Below are positions 1 to 8,733 of a DNA stretch of 64,000 nt, piece after piece. The stretch spans positions 62,001 through 126,000 of the forward strand of contig CABIXF010000008.1 in assembly GCA_902362595.1 (NCBI GenBank), in the 5' to 3' direction. Each line of letters opens with the position of its first letter. The stretch's first letter is position 1. A program made the translations under genes and the position numbers. Below the pieces are notes generated by a model. That model saw nothing but the letters and a program-made list of their open reading frames with translations. It was not told the DNA's origin and did no database searches. Origin of the DNA: Bacteroidaceae bacterium (GTDB lineage Bacteria; Bacteroidota; Bacteroidia; Bacteroidales; Bacteroidaceae).

Positions 1-481
1 ACCTATCCAACACATGATTTATTTATATAACTATGCCCGTCAGCCCTGGAAGGCACAATATTGGCTGAGAAAGGTGATGGATACACTTTATTCGGCTACC
101 CCCGATGGATATTGCGGTGACGAAGATAATGGCCAGACATCTGCATGGTATGTGTTTTCTGCATTGGGATTCTATCCCGTTTGTCCAGGGACAGAACAAT
201 ACGTTCTAGGAACTCCTTTGTTTAAAAAAGCGGTATTACATTTGGAAAATGGAAAGAATGTGTGTATCTATGCAAATGAAAACTCTTCGGAAAATATGTA
301 TATTCATAGGATGGAATATAATAAAAAGGAATATACCCGAAACTATGTAACACATTCCGATTTGATGCAAGGGGGAACAATTGATTTTCAGATGTCATCT
401 GTTCCTAACTATGAAAGAGGAATACAAATGGACGACGTCCCTTATTCCTTCTCAATTGAAAGAAAAAACCTTAAAAAATAA
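1..481 (+). CDS. GH92 alpha-mannosidase, C-terminal part (5' end outside window)
   Basis: The reading frame is open from base 2 and runs to TAA at 479-481, so only about the last 159 residues are present and the start lies to the left. The fragment carries the GH92 signature around the catalytic base, GDEDNG followed by SAWYVFSALGFYP. GH92 enzymes are calcium-dependent exo-alpha-mannosidases, usually periplasmic or surface-attached, that trim alpha-linked mannose from N-glycans or yeast mannan. The MFS transporter begins 6 bases after the stop, so the two are almost certainly cotranscribed. Linkage specificity cannot be read from this fragment. Its acidic motif differs from that of the complete GH92 at 2894-5122 (GNDDAG), so the two probably cut different linkages. 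Confidence 0.93.
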   Translation, partial: PIQHMIYLYNYARQPWKAQYWLRKVMDTLYSATPDGYCGDEDNGQTSAWYVFSALGFYPVCPGTEQYVLGTPLFKKAVLHLENGKNVCIYANENSSENMYIHRMEYNKKEYTRNYVTHSDLMQGGTIDFQMSSVPNYERGIQMDDVPYSFSIERKNLKK

Positions 482-487
482 TCTGAT

Positions 488-1837
488 ATGAATCATACAA
501 GAAAAAAATCACCGATATCATGGGTTCCTACGGCTTATTTTGCCATGGGACTTCCTTTTGTGGTATTGAATATGGTTACCGTATTGATGTTCAAGGGCCT
601 GGAAGTGGATGACAAATTGATAACCTTTTGGACTTCATTGATTCTTTTGCCTTGGACATTGAAACCTTTGTGGAGTCCCTTTTTGGAATTGTTCCGCACA
701 AAGAAATTTTTTGTAGTAGTGACTCAATTGGTTACAGGAGTCACATTTGGGTTGGTTGCATTTTCATTGGGCCTTTCCCATTTCTTCAGTGTATCAATTG
801 CTTTGCTGGCTGTAATCGCTTTCAGTGGAGCCACTCATGACATCGCTTGTGACGGAGTATATATGAGTGAACTTTCCAATGAAGACCAGGCAAAATTTAT
901 AGGATGGCAAGGAGCTTTTTATAATATCGCTAAAATCATAGCTACGGGAGGCTTGGTATATCTTGCAGGATACCTCATTGAAGCGAATGCGGAGGCAGGT
1001 TCTTTGGAAGCCAGCAAGAAAGCTTGGATGATTATTCTGCTGATATTGTCGGGGACTATGATACTTTTGGGAATCTATCACTATTTTGCATTGCCTTCTA
1101 CTCAGAATGTAAAAGTAAAAAAGATAGAAAGAAACAATAAAGAGGTCTTGAAAGAACTGGGACAGGTGTTGATGGATTTCTTTCGTAAGACGCATATTGT
1201 GTATTATATCTGTTTTATCATCTTATATCGTTTTGCCGAAGGTTTCGTCATGAAAATTGTGCCTCTTTTTTTGAAGGCAGATCGTACGATGGGAGGGCTG
1301 GGGCTCAATGAAAAAGAAATAGGTCTTTATTATGGAACCTATGGGGCTGCCGCATTTGTTTTAGGATCTTTGCTGGCAGGATATTACATTGCACGTAGGG
1401 GATTGAAAAACACCTTGTTTACTTTGTGCTGCATTTTCAACCTTCCTTTTGTTGTGTATGCCTTGTTTGCTTATTTACAGCCGGAAAGTGGTTGGGTTAT
1501 ATGCTCAGGGATTGTGTTTGAATATTTTGGATACGGTTTTGGCTTTGTCGGTCTAACTTTGTTTATGATGCAGCAGGTTGCACCGGGCAAGCATCAGATG
1601 GCTCATTATGCTTTTGCTTCAGGTATTATGAATTTTGGTGTAATGATTCCCGGAATGCTGAGCGGATGGGTATGTGAGAGTCTAGGAAACTGGTTTGATA
1701 AACCTGGAGGATACGAACCTTTTTTTATCTTTGTACTCATAGCCACCATCCCTGCTTTCTTGATTACTTATTTCATTCCGTTTAAGTATGATAATGCTGG
1801 AAATTTGATAAAAGGTGAACGAGAATATATAAATTAA
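488..1837 (+). CDS. MFS transporter, probably for the Man-GlcNAc disaccharide
   Basis: A 449-residue polytopic membrane protein with about 12 hydrophobic segments and no cleavable signal. The N-terminal half has the feel of AmpG/PAT-like major facilitator proteins, with a GATHDIACDGVYMSEL stretch in a transmembrane-4/5-like position. It lies between a GH92 and a GH130 gene, with gaps of 6 and 17 bases. In known Bacteroides N-glycan loci an MFS permease accompanies the GH130 phosphorylase and is thought to carry mannosyl-beta-1,4-GlcNAc across the inner membrane, and I infer the same here. The substrate is not shown by the sequence. A role in other oligosaccharide or muropeptide-like uptake is the main alternative. 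Confidence 0.85.
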   Translation: MNHTRKKSPISWVPTAYFAMGLPFVVLNMVTVLMFKGLEVDDKLITFWTSLILLPWTLKPLWSPFLELFRTKKFFVVVTQLVTGVTFGLVAFSLGLSHFFSVSIALLAVIAFSGATHDIACDGVYMSELSNEDQAKFIGWQGAFYNIAKIIATGGLVYLAGYLIEANAEAGSLEASKKAWMIILLILSGTMILLGIYHYFALPSTQNVKVKKIERNNKEVLKELGQVLMDFFRKTHIVYYICFIILYRFAEGFVMKIVPLFLKADRTMGGLGLNEKEIGLYYGTYGAAAFVLGSLLAGYYIARRGLKNTLFTLCCIFNLPFVVYALFAYLQPESGWVICSGIVFEYFGYGFGFVGLTLFMMQQVAPGKHQMAHYAFASGIMNFGVMIPGMLSGWVCESLGNWFDKPGGYEPFFIFVLIATIPAFLITYFIPFKYDNAGNLIKGEREYIN

Positions 1838-1854
1838 TTATAAAAATATAGAAT

Positions 1855-2826
1855 ATGGAAAAGAATTTTGTAATGCCTTGGGAAGAGCGCCCGGCTGATT
1901 GTAAGGAAGTGATGTGGCGGTATTCCAAGAATCCGGTCATTGGACGGTACCAGATACCTACATCGAACAGTATTTTCAATAGTGCGGTAGTCCCTTTCAA
2001 GGATGGGTTTGCAGGTGTGTTCCGTTGCGATAACCGGGCCGTGCAGATGAATATCTTTGCAGGTTTCAGCAAGGACGGTATCCACTGGGAAATCAATCAC
2101 GAACCGATTAAGTTCCAACCCGGAAATACCGATATGATTGAGTCGGAATACAAATACGACCCCCGTGTCACTTGGATTGAAGACCGTTATTGGATTACAT
2201 GGTGCAACGGTTATCACGGCCCTACCATCGGCATCGGCTATACCTTCGATTTCAAGGAATTCTATCAGTGTGAGAATGCTTTCTTGCCTTTCAACCGCAA
2301 CGGTGTGCTTTTCCCGCAGAAGATCAACGGTAAATATGCCATGTTGAGCCGTCCGAGCGACAACGGGCATACTCCTTTCGGGGATATCTATATCAGCTAC
2401 AGTCCCGACATGAAATACTGGGGTGAGCACCGCTGTGTGATGAAAGTGACACCCTTCCCGGAGAGCGCCTGGCAGTGTACGAAGATTGGAGCCGGTTCCG
2501 TACCATTCTTGACCGAAGAGGGCTGGCTGATGTTCTATCATGGTGTCATCACCACCTGCAACGGTTTCCGCTACTCCATGGGAGCTGCTATTCTGGATAA
2601 GGACCATCCGGAAAAGGTGCTTTATCGCACCCGCGATTATCTGCTGGCTCCTGCAGCTCCTTATGAACTGCAGGGCGATGTGCCCAATGTGGTGTTTCCG
2701 TGTGCAGCTCTTCAGGACGGGGAAAGAGTAGCAGTGTATTACGGTGCGGCAGATACAGTGGTTGGAATGGCTTTCGGCTATATCTCTGAAATCATTGATT
2801 TTGTAAAACGTACTTCTATTGTGTAA
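1855..2826 (+). CDS. GH130 beta-1,4-mannosyl-N-acetylglucosamine phosphorylase-like
   Basis: A 323-residue protein without a signal peptide, therefore cytoplasmic. It has the five-bladed propeller motifs of GH130: NSAVVPF near residue 43, FRCDNRA near 56, and [16 protein letters not shown] from residue 101. Asp102 falls where GH130 enzymes place the proton donor. The length of about 320 residues fits the subgroup that phosphorolyses Man-beta-1,4-GlcNAc to mannose-1-phosphate and GlcNAc, rather than the longer mannosyl-glucose phosphorylases. The MFS gene upstream and the GH92 and GH18 genes downstream support the N-glycan core as substrate. Third-position GC is clearly higher than in the MFS gene before it. 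Action on other beta-mannosides cannot be excluded. Confidence 0.88.
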   Translation: MEKNFVMPWEERPADCKEVMWRYSKNPVIGRYQIPTSNSIFNSAVVPFKDGFAGVFRCDNRAVQMNIFAGFSKDGIHWEINHEPIKFQPGNTDMIESEYKYDPRVTWIEDRYWITWCNGYHGPTIGIGYTFDFKEFYQCENAFLPFNRNGVLFPQKINGKYAMLSRPSDNGHTPFGDIYISYSPDMKYWGEHRCVMKVTPFPESAWQCTKIGAGSVPFLTEEGWLMFYHGVITTCNGFRYSMGAAILDKDHPEKVLYRTRDYLLAPAAPYELQGDVPNVVFPCAALQDGERVAVYYGAADTVVGMAFGYISEIIDFVKRTSIV

Positions 2827-2893
2827 ACATAAATTATGACAGGCAGTCCCCATAGTCTTCAGACCAGGGGATAGCCTTTTATTTTCTAAGCCT

Positions 2894-5122
2894 ATGAAAA
2901 AACTAATTGCATGTCTGAATTTTTTGTTTGTGGGGCTATGTGTACAAGCCCAGGAACCAGTAGATTATGTCGACCCGTTTATCGGAACCACTAATTTCGG
3001 TACGTGTAATCCGGGAGCTGTGTGTCCGAACGGCTTGATGTCGGTCGTTCCGTTCAATGTGATGGGTTCGACAGACAACAAGTATGACAAGGATGCCCGC
3101 TGGTGGTCTACGCCCTACGACTATACGAACAGCTATTTTACGGGATTGTCTCATGTCAATCTGAGTGGGGTGGGATGTCCCGAATTGGGGTCTTTGCTGT
3201 TGATGCCTACCACCGGGGAACTGGATGTGGATTATCATCACTATGGCAGCAAGTATGAAAAGGAAACCGCTTCACCGGGATACTATAGCCTGCAACTGAC
3301 AAAATACAAAGTGAAAGTGGAAGCTACTTCTACCCTGCGGACAGGATTGACCCGTTTCACTTTTCCGAAAGGAAAGAGCCACATCCTGATGAACCTGGGA
3401 GAGGGACTGACCAATGAGTCGGGGGCCTATCTGCGCCGGGTGAACGACCGGGAGATAGAAGGCATGAAACTGTTGGGCACTTTCTGTTATAATCCGCAGG
3501 CTGTCTTTCCCATTTATTTCGTGATGCGAATCAACAAGGCTCCGCAACAGACAGGGTATTGGAAATTCCAGCGTAAGATGAACGGCATAGAGGCCGAATG
3601 GGACAAAGACAACGGAAAATACAAGTTGTACACGCAGTACGACCGTGATTTGGCTGGCGACGACATCGGTGCCTGGTTCACCTTCGACACGGAAGAAAAC
3701 GAACAGATAGAAGTGGCTGTGGGTGTTTCTTTTGTCAGCATGGAGAATGCCCGTCAGAATCTGGAAGCCGAGCAGCATGGAGCCGGTTTCGATGAAATCC
3801 ATGCCAGTGCCCGTAACAAGTGGAACGACGACCTGAGCCGCATCACTGTGGAAGGGGGTACGAAGGCACAGAAAACTGTGTTCTACACGGCCTTGTATCA
3901 CACCTTGATTCATCCGAACATCTTGCAGGATGTGAACGGAGAATATCCGGCAATGGAAACGGGAGAAACCAAGACCACGAAAAACAACCGCTATACGGTG
4001 TATTCGTTGTGGGACACGTACCGCAACCTGCATCAGTTGATGACACTGGTGTATCCGGAGCGTCAGATTGATATGGTGCGTACCATGATTGACATGTACA
4101 AAGAACATGGTTGGCTGCCCAAGTGGGAACTCTACGGACGGGAAACCCTCACCATGGAAGGTGACCCCAGTCTGCCGGTCATTGTGGACACGTGGATGAA
4201 AGGTTTGCGTGATTTCGACATGGAAACTGCTTACGAAGCCATGCGGAAGTCGGCCACCCTGCCTGGAAAGGACAATTTGATGCGCCCAGACAACGACGAC
4301 TATATGAGCAAGGGGTATGTACCTTTGATGGAGCAGTTCGACAATTCCGTGTCGCATGCGCTGGAATATTACATTGCCGATTATGCCCTGTACACACTGG
4401 CCAAGAGCTTGGGAAAGAAAGCCGATGCCGACTTGTTCTACAAGCGCTCCATGGGCTATAAGCATTATTATTGCAAGGAGTTTGGTACTCTTCGTCCCAT
4501 CTTGCCCGATGGCACGTTCTATTCTCCGTTCGACCCACTGCAAGGACAGAACTTTGAACCTAGCCCGGGCTTCCATGAAGGGAATTCCTGGAACTACACC
4601 TTTTATGTGCCTCACGATGTAAAAGGGCTGGCCCGATTGATGGGCGGACAGAAAAAGTTTGTCGACAAGCTGCAGATGGTATTCGACAAAGGCTATTACG
4701 ATCCGGCCAATGAACCGGACATAGCTTATCCTTACCTGTTCAGCTACTTCAAGGGCGAAGAATGGCGTACCCAGAAAACGGTGCGTGAACTGTTGGCCAA
4801 GTATTTCACTCCCAAACCTGACGGTATTCCCGGAAACGACGATGCCGGTACCATGTCAGCCTGGGCCGTATTCAGCATGATGGGCCTTTATCCCGATTGT
4901 CCGGGCGTACCGGAATACACGCTGACCGACCCGACTTTCGACCGGATTACCATCCGTCTGAATCCTGATTTTTATGGAAAGGATAAATTGATCATTGAAA
5001 AGAAGGAAAGTGGCTCACCGGAAGGGTACATACAAAAAATAGAACTTGGTGGGAAAAAATGTAATTACAGAATTAATCACGCTGAGTTAGTAAAGGCCGG
5101 AACATTGATTTTTTATAAATAA
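2894..5122 (+). CDS. GH92 alpha-mannosidase, complete
   Basis: A 742-residue protein with a signal peptide (residues 1 to about 19, ending VQAQ) and no lipobox, so probably periplasmic. The start of the mature protein, DYVDPFIGTTNFG, is the usual GH92 N-terminus. The proton-donor region HEGNSWNYTFYVPHD places the likely catalytic acid at Glu562. The base region is GNDDAGTMSAW, with Asp649/Asp650. The family uses calcium to distort the mannoside and inverts the anomeric centre. The body is GC-rich, but its last 150 bases or so are AT-rich like the SusC gene that follows. A strong hairpin terminator lies just after the stop, so this gene closes the first transcription unit of the locus. Confidence 0.94.
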   Translation: MKKLIACLNFLFVGLCVQAQEPVDYVDPFIGTTNFGTCNPGAVCPNGLMSVVPFNVMGSTDNKYDKDARWWSTPYDYTNSYFTGLSHVNLSGVGCPELGSLLLMPTTGELDVDYHHYGSKYEKETASPGYYSLQLTKYKVKVEATSTLRTGLTRFTFPKGKSHILMNLGEGLTNESGAYLRRVNDREIEGMKLLGTFCYNPQAVFPIYFVMRINKAPQQTGYWKFQRKMNGIEAEWDKDNGKYKLYTQYDRDLAGDDIGAWFTFDTEENEQIEVAVGVSFVSMENARQNLEAEQHGAGFDEIHASARNKWNDDLSRITVEGGTKAQKTVFYTALYHTLIHPNILQDVNGEYPAMETGETKTTKNNRYTVYSLWDTYRNLHQLMTLVYPERQIDMVRTMIDMYKEHGWLPKWELYGRETLTMEGDPSLPVIVDTWMKGLRDFDMETAYEAMRKSATLPGKDNLMRPDNDDYMSKGYVPLMEQFDNSVSHALEYYIADYALYTLAKSLGKKADADLFYKRSMGYKHYYCKEFGTLRPILPDGTFYSPFDPLQGQNFEPSPGFHEGNSWNYTFYVPHDVKGLARLMGGQKKFVDKLQMVFDKGYYDPANEPDIAYPYLFSYFKGEEWRTQKTVRELLAKYFTPKPDGIPGNDDAGTMSAWAVFSMMGLYPDCPGVPEYTLTDPTFDRITIRLNPDFYGKDKLIIEKKESGSPEGYIQKIELGGKKCNYRINHAELVKAGTLIFYK

Positions 5123-5140
5123 GTTTTTTTATAAGGTTTC

Positions 5141-5190
5141 AATCAGCATTGTTGCAAGGTTTTAGGAACTTGGTGACAATGCTGATTTTT
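5141..5190 (+). terminator. Rho-independent terminator after GH92
   Basis: A perfect 12-bp stem, AATCAGCATTGT at 5141-5152 with ACAATGCTGATT at 5176-5187, is followed by a run of T to 5190. It separates the MFS-GH130-GH92 group from the SusC operon, so the two blocks can be expressed independently. Confidence 0.8.
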
Positions 5191-5307
5191 ATTGGAAAAG
5201 ATTTTAGAAGAAAGAAAGGGCATAAAGCGTAAAAAAAATGAAGAAAGAGTAAGTATTTTGAGTAGGTGTAATTGTTATATGCATGTAAAACCAAAACAAG
5301 AAATACT

Positions 5308-8300
5308 ATGATGTTTAACCTTAAAAAGAAAAGCATTTCGAACAAGAATTCGTTACTTGGTTCGAGAAAACTTCTCAGAGCGTTATTGATTGCTGCATTG
5401 GCAGTACCGCCGTTTCAGGTCTCGTTTGCTCAGTTTACCCTCTCTTTATCCAATTCCAATTTAGGGACGGTGATAAGGCAAATTAAAGCCCAGTCAAATT
5501 ATCGTTTCTTTTATGATGATGAGCTTGCGGCTATTCCTGTGACTTCATTGAAAGTTTCTAATTCATCTTTGACCAATGTGCTTGATAAAGCGCTGAGTGG
5601 AAAGGGAATAACCTACAGGATTGACGATAATGTAGTCTATTTGTCCAGGACGTCAAAGGAAAAAACAACGGAGCCCCGTTCGACGCAACAGCAAAAAACT
5701 GTATCTGGTAAGATTACTGATTTAAAAGGAGAGCCTTTGATTGGAGTTACGGTTTTAGAAAAAGGTACTACCAATGGTACAATTACAGATTTTGATGGAA
5801 ACTATAGTTTGAGTCTGTCTAATCCCAATGCCGTGCTTCAGTTTTCTTATGTAGGCTATAAGTCTATTGAACTTGTTGCCAATAAACCGATGCTGAATTT
5901 GTCTTTGAGTGAGGATACAGAAGTGCTTGAAGAAGTTGTTGTCACTGCGTTGGGAATTAAGCGTTCTGAAAAGGCTTTGTCTTATAACGTACAGCAAGTC
6001 AATGCGGATGATATTACCGGAAATAAAGATGTTAACTTTGTCAACTCTTTGAGTGGTAAGGTTGCAGGTGTGAATATTAATGCCTCCTCTTCTGGAGTTG
6101 GTGGCGTTTCAAAAGTAGTAATGCGTGGTACAAAATCCATTATGCAGTCTTCCAATGCACTTTATGTGATTGATGGAGTTCCTATTTTCTCAGGTCGAAG
6201 TAATAAAGGTGGTACAGAATTTGATTCTCAGGGTGCCACAGAGCCGATTGCTGATATTAATCCAGAAGATATTGAATCAATGTCTGTTTTGACAGGTGCG
6301 GCAGCGGCAGCTTTGTATGGTTCGGATGCCGCCAATGGAGCTATTGTCATTACCACAAAAAAAGGGAAAGAAGGTAAATTGAGTATTACAGTTAACAGTA
6401 ACACGGAATTTACATCTCCATTTGTAATGCCTCGTTTTCAGACTAGATATGGAACAGGTTCAGATGGAATATATAGTTCGACTAGTGCACGTAGTTGGGG
6501 AGCACATTTGACAGAGGCGAATTATTATGGCTATAATCCGGCTGACGATTATTTCCAGATGGGAATCATTGGAACTGAAAGCGTCTCATTGTCTACTGGA
6601 ACGGAAAAAAATCAGACATATGCATCTGCAGCAGCAGTAAATTCAAAAGGTATTATTCCAAATAATAAATATAATCGTTATAATTTCACAGTGCGTAACA
6701 CTACTTCATTCTTGAATGATAAGATGAAGCTGGATGTCAGTGCTAGCTACATTTTGCAGAATGATCAAAACATGACTAACCAGGGAACCTATAATAATCC
6801 ATTGGTGGGAGCTTATTTGTATCCAAGAGGAAACGATTGGGAAGATATAACGATGTATGAACGCTATGATTCGGCTCGTAAGATTTATACACAGTATTGG
6901 CCGGTTGGAGATGAAGCGATGGCTATGCAAAATCCATATTGGATTAATTATCGTAATTTGCGTAATAATAAGAAGGACCGCTATATGTTAAGTGCTGGAT
7001 TAAGTTATCAGATACTTGATTGGTTAAGTGTGAGTGGCCGTGTACGTTTGGATAATTCAAATAATGATTATACAGAAAAATTTTATGCATCAACTAACAC
7101 TCAGTTAACGGAACAATCTAGCAGAGGTTTATATGGTATAACTCGTACACAAGAAAAGCAACTGTATGCAGACTTTCTTGTGAATATTAATAAAACATTT
7201 GGAACGGACTGGAGTTTACAAGCTAATTTTGGTGGATCATTTTCTGATATGCGATCTGATGCCTTAAAAGTACGTGGTCCTATAGCAGATGGTAGTGAGG
7301 CTTTTGGTGATGAGCCGGTGGGTTATACGAATTTCTTTGCTGTACAGAATCTGAGTCCAAGTAAAAGTACTCGTTTACAAGAGGGATGGCGTGAGCAGAC
7401 TCAATCGTTGTTTGCTTCTGCCGAGTTAGGTTATAAGAGTACATATTATTTGACATTAACTGGGCGTAATGATTGGCCTTCTCAATTGGCTGGTCCAAAT
7501 TCAGAAAGTAGTTCATTCTTTTATCCTTCAGTGGGTGCATCTGTGGTTCTTTCAGAATTAATGCCAAACTTGAATCACGACTATCTTTCTTATATGAAAA
7601 TTCGTGGTTCGTGGGCTTCTGTGGGTAATCCATTTGAACGTTATATTGCTAATCCTCATTATGAGTGGGTTAATAACTCATGGAGTATAACTACTCAGTA
7701 TCCGTTGTATAATTTGAAACCTGAACGTACTCAGTCGTTTGAGGTTGGTTTGACATTACGTTTCTTGAAACATTTTGATTTAGATGTTACCTATTATAAT
7801 GCGAAAACCATGAATCAAACCTTTAATCCACAGTTGCCGGTTAGTGGGTGGTCTGCAATGTATATTCAAACAGGTGCTGTAAGGAATCAAGGAATTGAGC
7901 TTTCTTTGGGATATAAGAATACGTGGAGAGATTTTACATGGGATACAGGCATTACTTATTCAATGAATAAGAACAAAATTATAGAACTTGCTGACAATGC
8001 GATAAATCCTGTTACGGGTGAGATCTTTTCTTTGTCAACCTTGAATATGGGAGGTTTAGGAGAAACAAGATTCTTATTGAAAGAAGGAGGAACAATGGGC
8101 GATATTTACTCATTGATTGATTTAAAGAGAGATAGTAATGGAGCGATTTATACTGATAGAGAGGGAAAATTAGCGACAGAAACTATTCAGGATCCCAATC
8201 AGTATATAAAATTAGGAAGTGTTCTTCCTGATGGTAATTTGGCTTGGCGTAATAATTTTTCTTGGAAAGGCTTTAATTTAGGATTTTTGGTAACAGCTCG

Positions 8301-8721
8301 TTTGGGTGGAGTTGTTTATTCAAGAACACAGGCCATGCTTGATTATTATGGTGTGTCTGAGGCTTCTGCAAAGGCTCGTGATTTAGGTTATGTAGTTGTG
8401 AATGGAAATGATCGTGTGAGTCCAGAAACATGGTATAGTACTATTGGGGCTGGAACAGCTATTCCTCAGTATTATACTTACTCTGCTACAAATGTACGTT
8501 TGCAAGAAGCTTCTTTGAGCTATACTTTTCCTCGTAAAATGTTGAGAGATATCTGTGATATCAAGGTCTCTATTATCGGACGTAATCTATGGATGATTTA
8601 TAATAAGGCTCCATTTGATCCTGAGACTGTGGCTTCTACAGATAATTTCTATCAAGGAATTGATTATTTCATGATGCCTGCATTACGTAATATTGGATTT
8701 AGCTTGAGCTTTAAATTTTAA
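5308..8721 (+). CDS. SusC-like TonB-dependent outer-membrane transporter with STN domain
   Basis: The start chosen is the ATG at 5308, giving 1137 residues. An upstream in-frame ATG at 5272 would put 12 polar residues before the basic signal-peptide start. Order: signal peptide (about 1-42), STN domain (about 50-112), CarboxypepD_reg-like domain (about 131-203), TonB-box-like EEVVVTALG (208-216), plug and 22-strand barrel ending in aromatic GFSLSFKF. It imports oligosaccharides with the SusD partner encoded 12 bases downstream. An STN domain in a SusC protein usually means control through an anti-sigma factor and an ECF sigma factor. Neither is in the window, so they may lie to the left. The gene is AT-rich compared with the GH92 before it. 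Confidence 0.95.
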   Translation: MMFNLKKKSISNKNSLLGSRKLLRALLIAALAVPPFQVSFAQFTLSLSNSNLGTVIRQIKAQSNYRFFYDDELAAIPVTSLKVSNSSLTNVLDKALSGKGITYRIDDNVVYLSRTSKEKTTEPRSTQQQKTVSGKITDLKGEPLIGVTVLEKGTTNGTITDFDGNYSLSLSNPNAVLQFSYVGYKSIELVANKPMLNLSLSEDTEVLEEVVVTALGIKRSEKALSYNVQQVNADDITGNKDVNFVNSLSGKVAGVNINASSSGVGGVSKVVMRGTKSIMQSSNALYVIDGVPIFSGRSNKGGTEFDSQGATEPIADINPEDIESMSVLTGAAAAALYGSDAANGAIVITTKKGKEGKLSITVNSNTEFTSPFVMPRFQTRYGTGSDGIYSSTSARSWGAHLTEANYYGYNPADDYFQMGIIGTESVSLSTGTEKNQTYASAAAVNSKGIIPNNKYNRYNFTVRNTTSFLNDKMKLDVSASYILQNDQNMTNQGTYNNPLVGAYLYPRGNDWEDITMYERYDSARKIYTQYWPVGDEAMAMQNPYWINYRNLRNNKKDRYMLSAGLSYQILDWLSVSGRVRLDNSNNDYTEKFYASTNTQLTEQSSRGLYGITRTQEKQLYADFLVNINKTFGTDWSLQANFGGSFSDMRSDALKVRGPIADGSEAFGDEPVGYTNFFAVQNLSPSKSTRLQEGWREQTQSLFASAELGYKSTYYLTLTGRNDWPSQLAGPNSESSSFFYPSVGASVVLSELMPNLNHDYLSYMKIRGSWASVGNPFERYIANPHYEWVNNSWSITTQYPLYNLKPERTQSFEVGLTLRFLKHFDLDVTYYNAKTMNQTFNPQLPVSGWSAMYIQTGAVRNQGIELSLGYKNTWRDFTWDTGITYSMNKNKIIELADNAINPVTGEIFSLSTLNMGGLGETRFLLKEGGTMGDIYSLIDLKRDSNGAIYTDREGKLATETIQDPNQYIKLGSVLPDGNLAWRNNFSWKGFNLGFLVTARLGGVVYSRTQAMLDYYGVSEASAKARDLGYVVVNGNDRVSPETWYSTIGAGTAIPQYYTYSATNVRLQEASLSYTFPRKMLRDICDIKVSIIGRNLWMIYNKAPFDPETVASTDNFYQGIDYFMMPALRNIGFSLSFKF

Positions 8722-8733
8722 ATATGAAGAATT

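Noticed and set aside
1834..2853. Long antisense frame over GH130
   Set aside because: High third-position GC in the GH130 gene creates an open reverse frame; GH130 motifs on the plus strand are clear and there is no coding pattern in reverse.
3272..4615. 447-residue antisense frame over GH92
   Set aside because: It is a mirror of GC-rich codons in GH92, with low-complexity His/Val/Gln composition and no recognisable motif.
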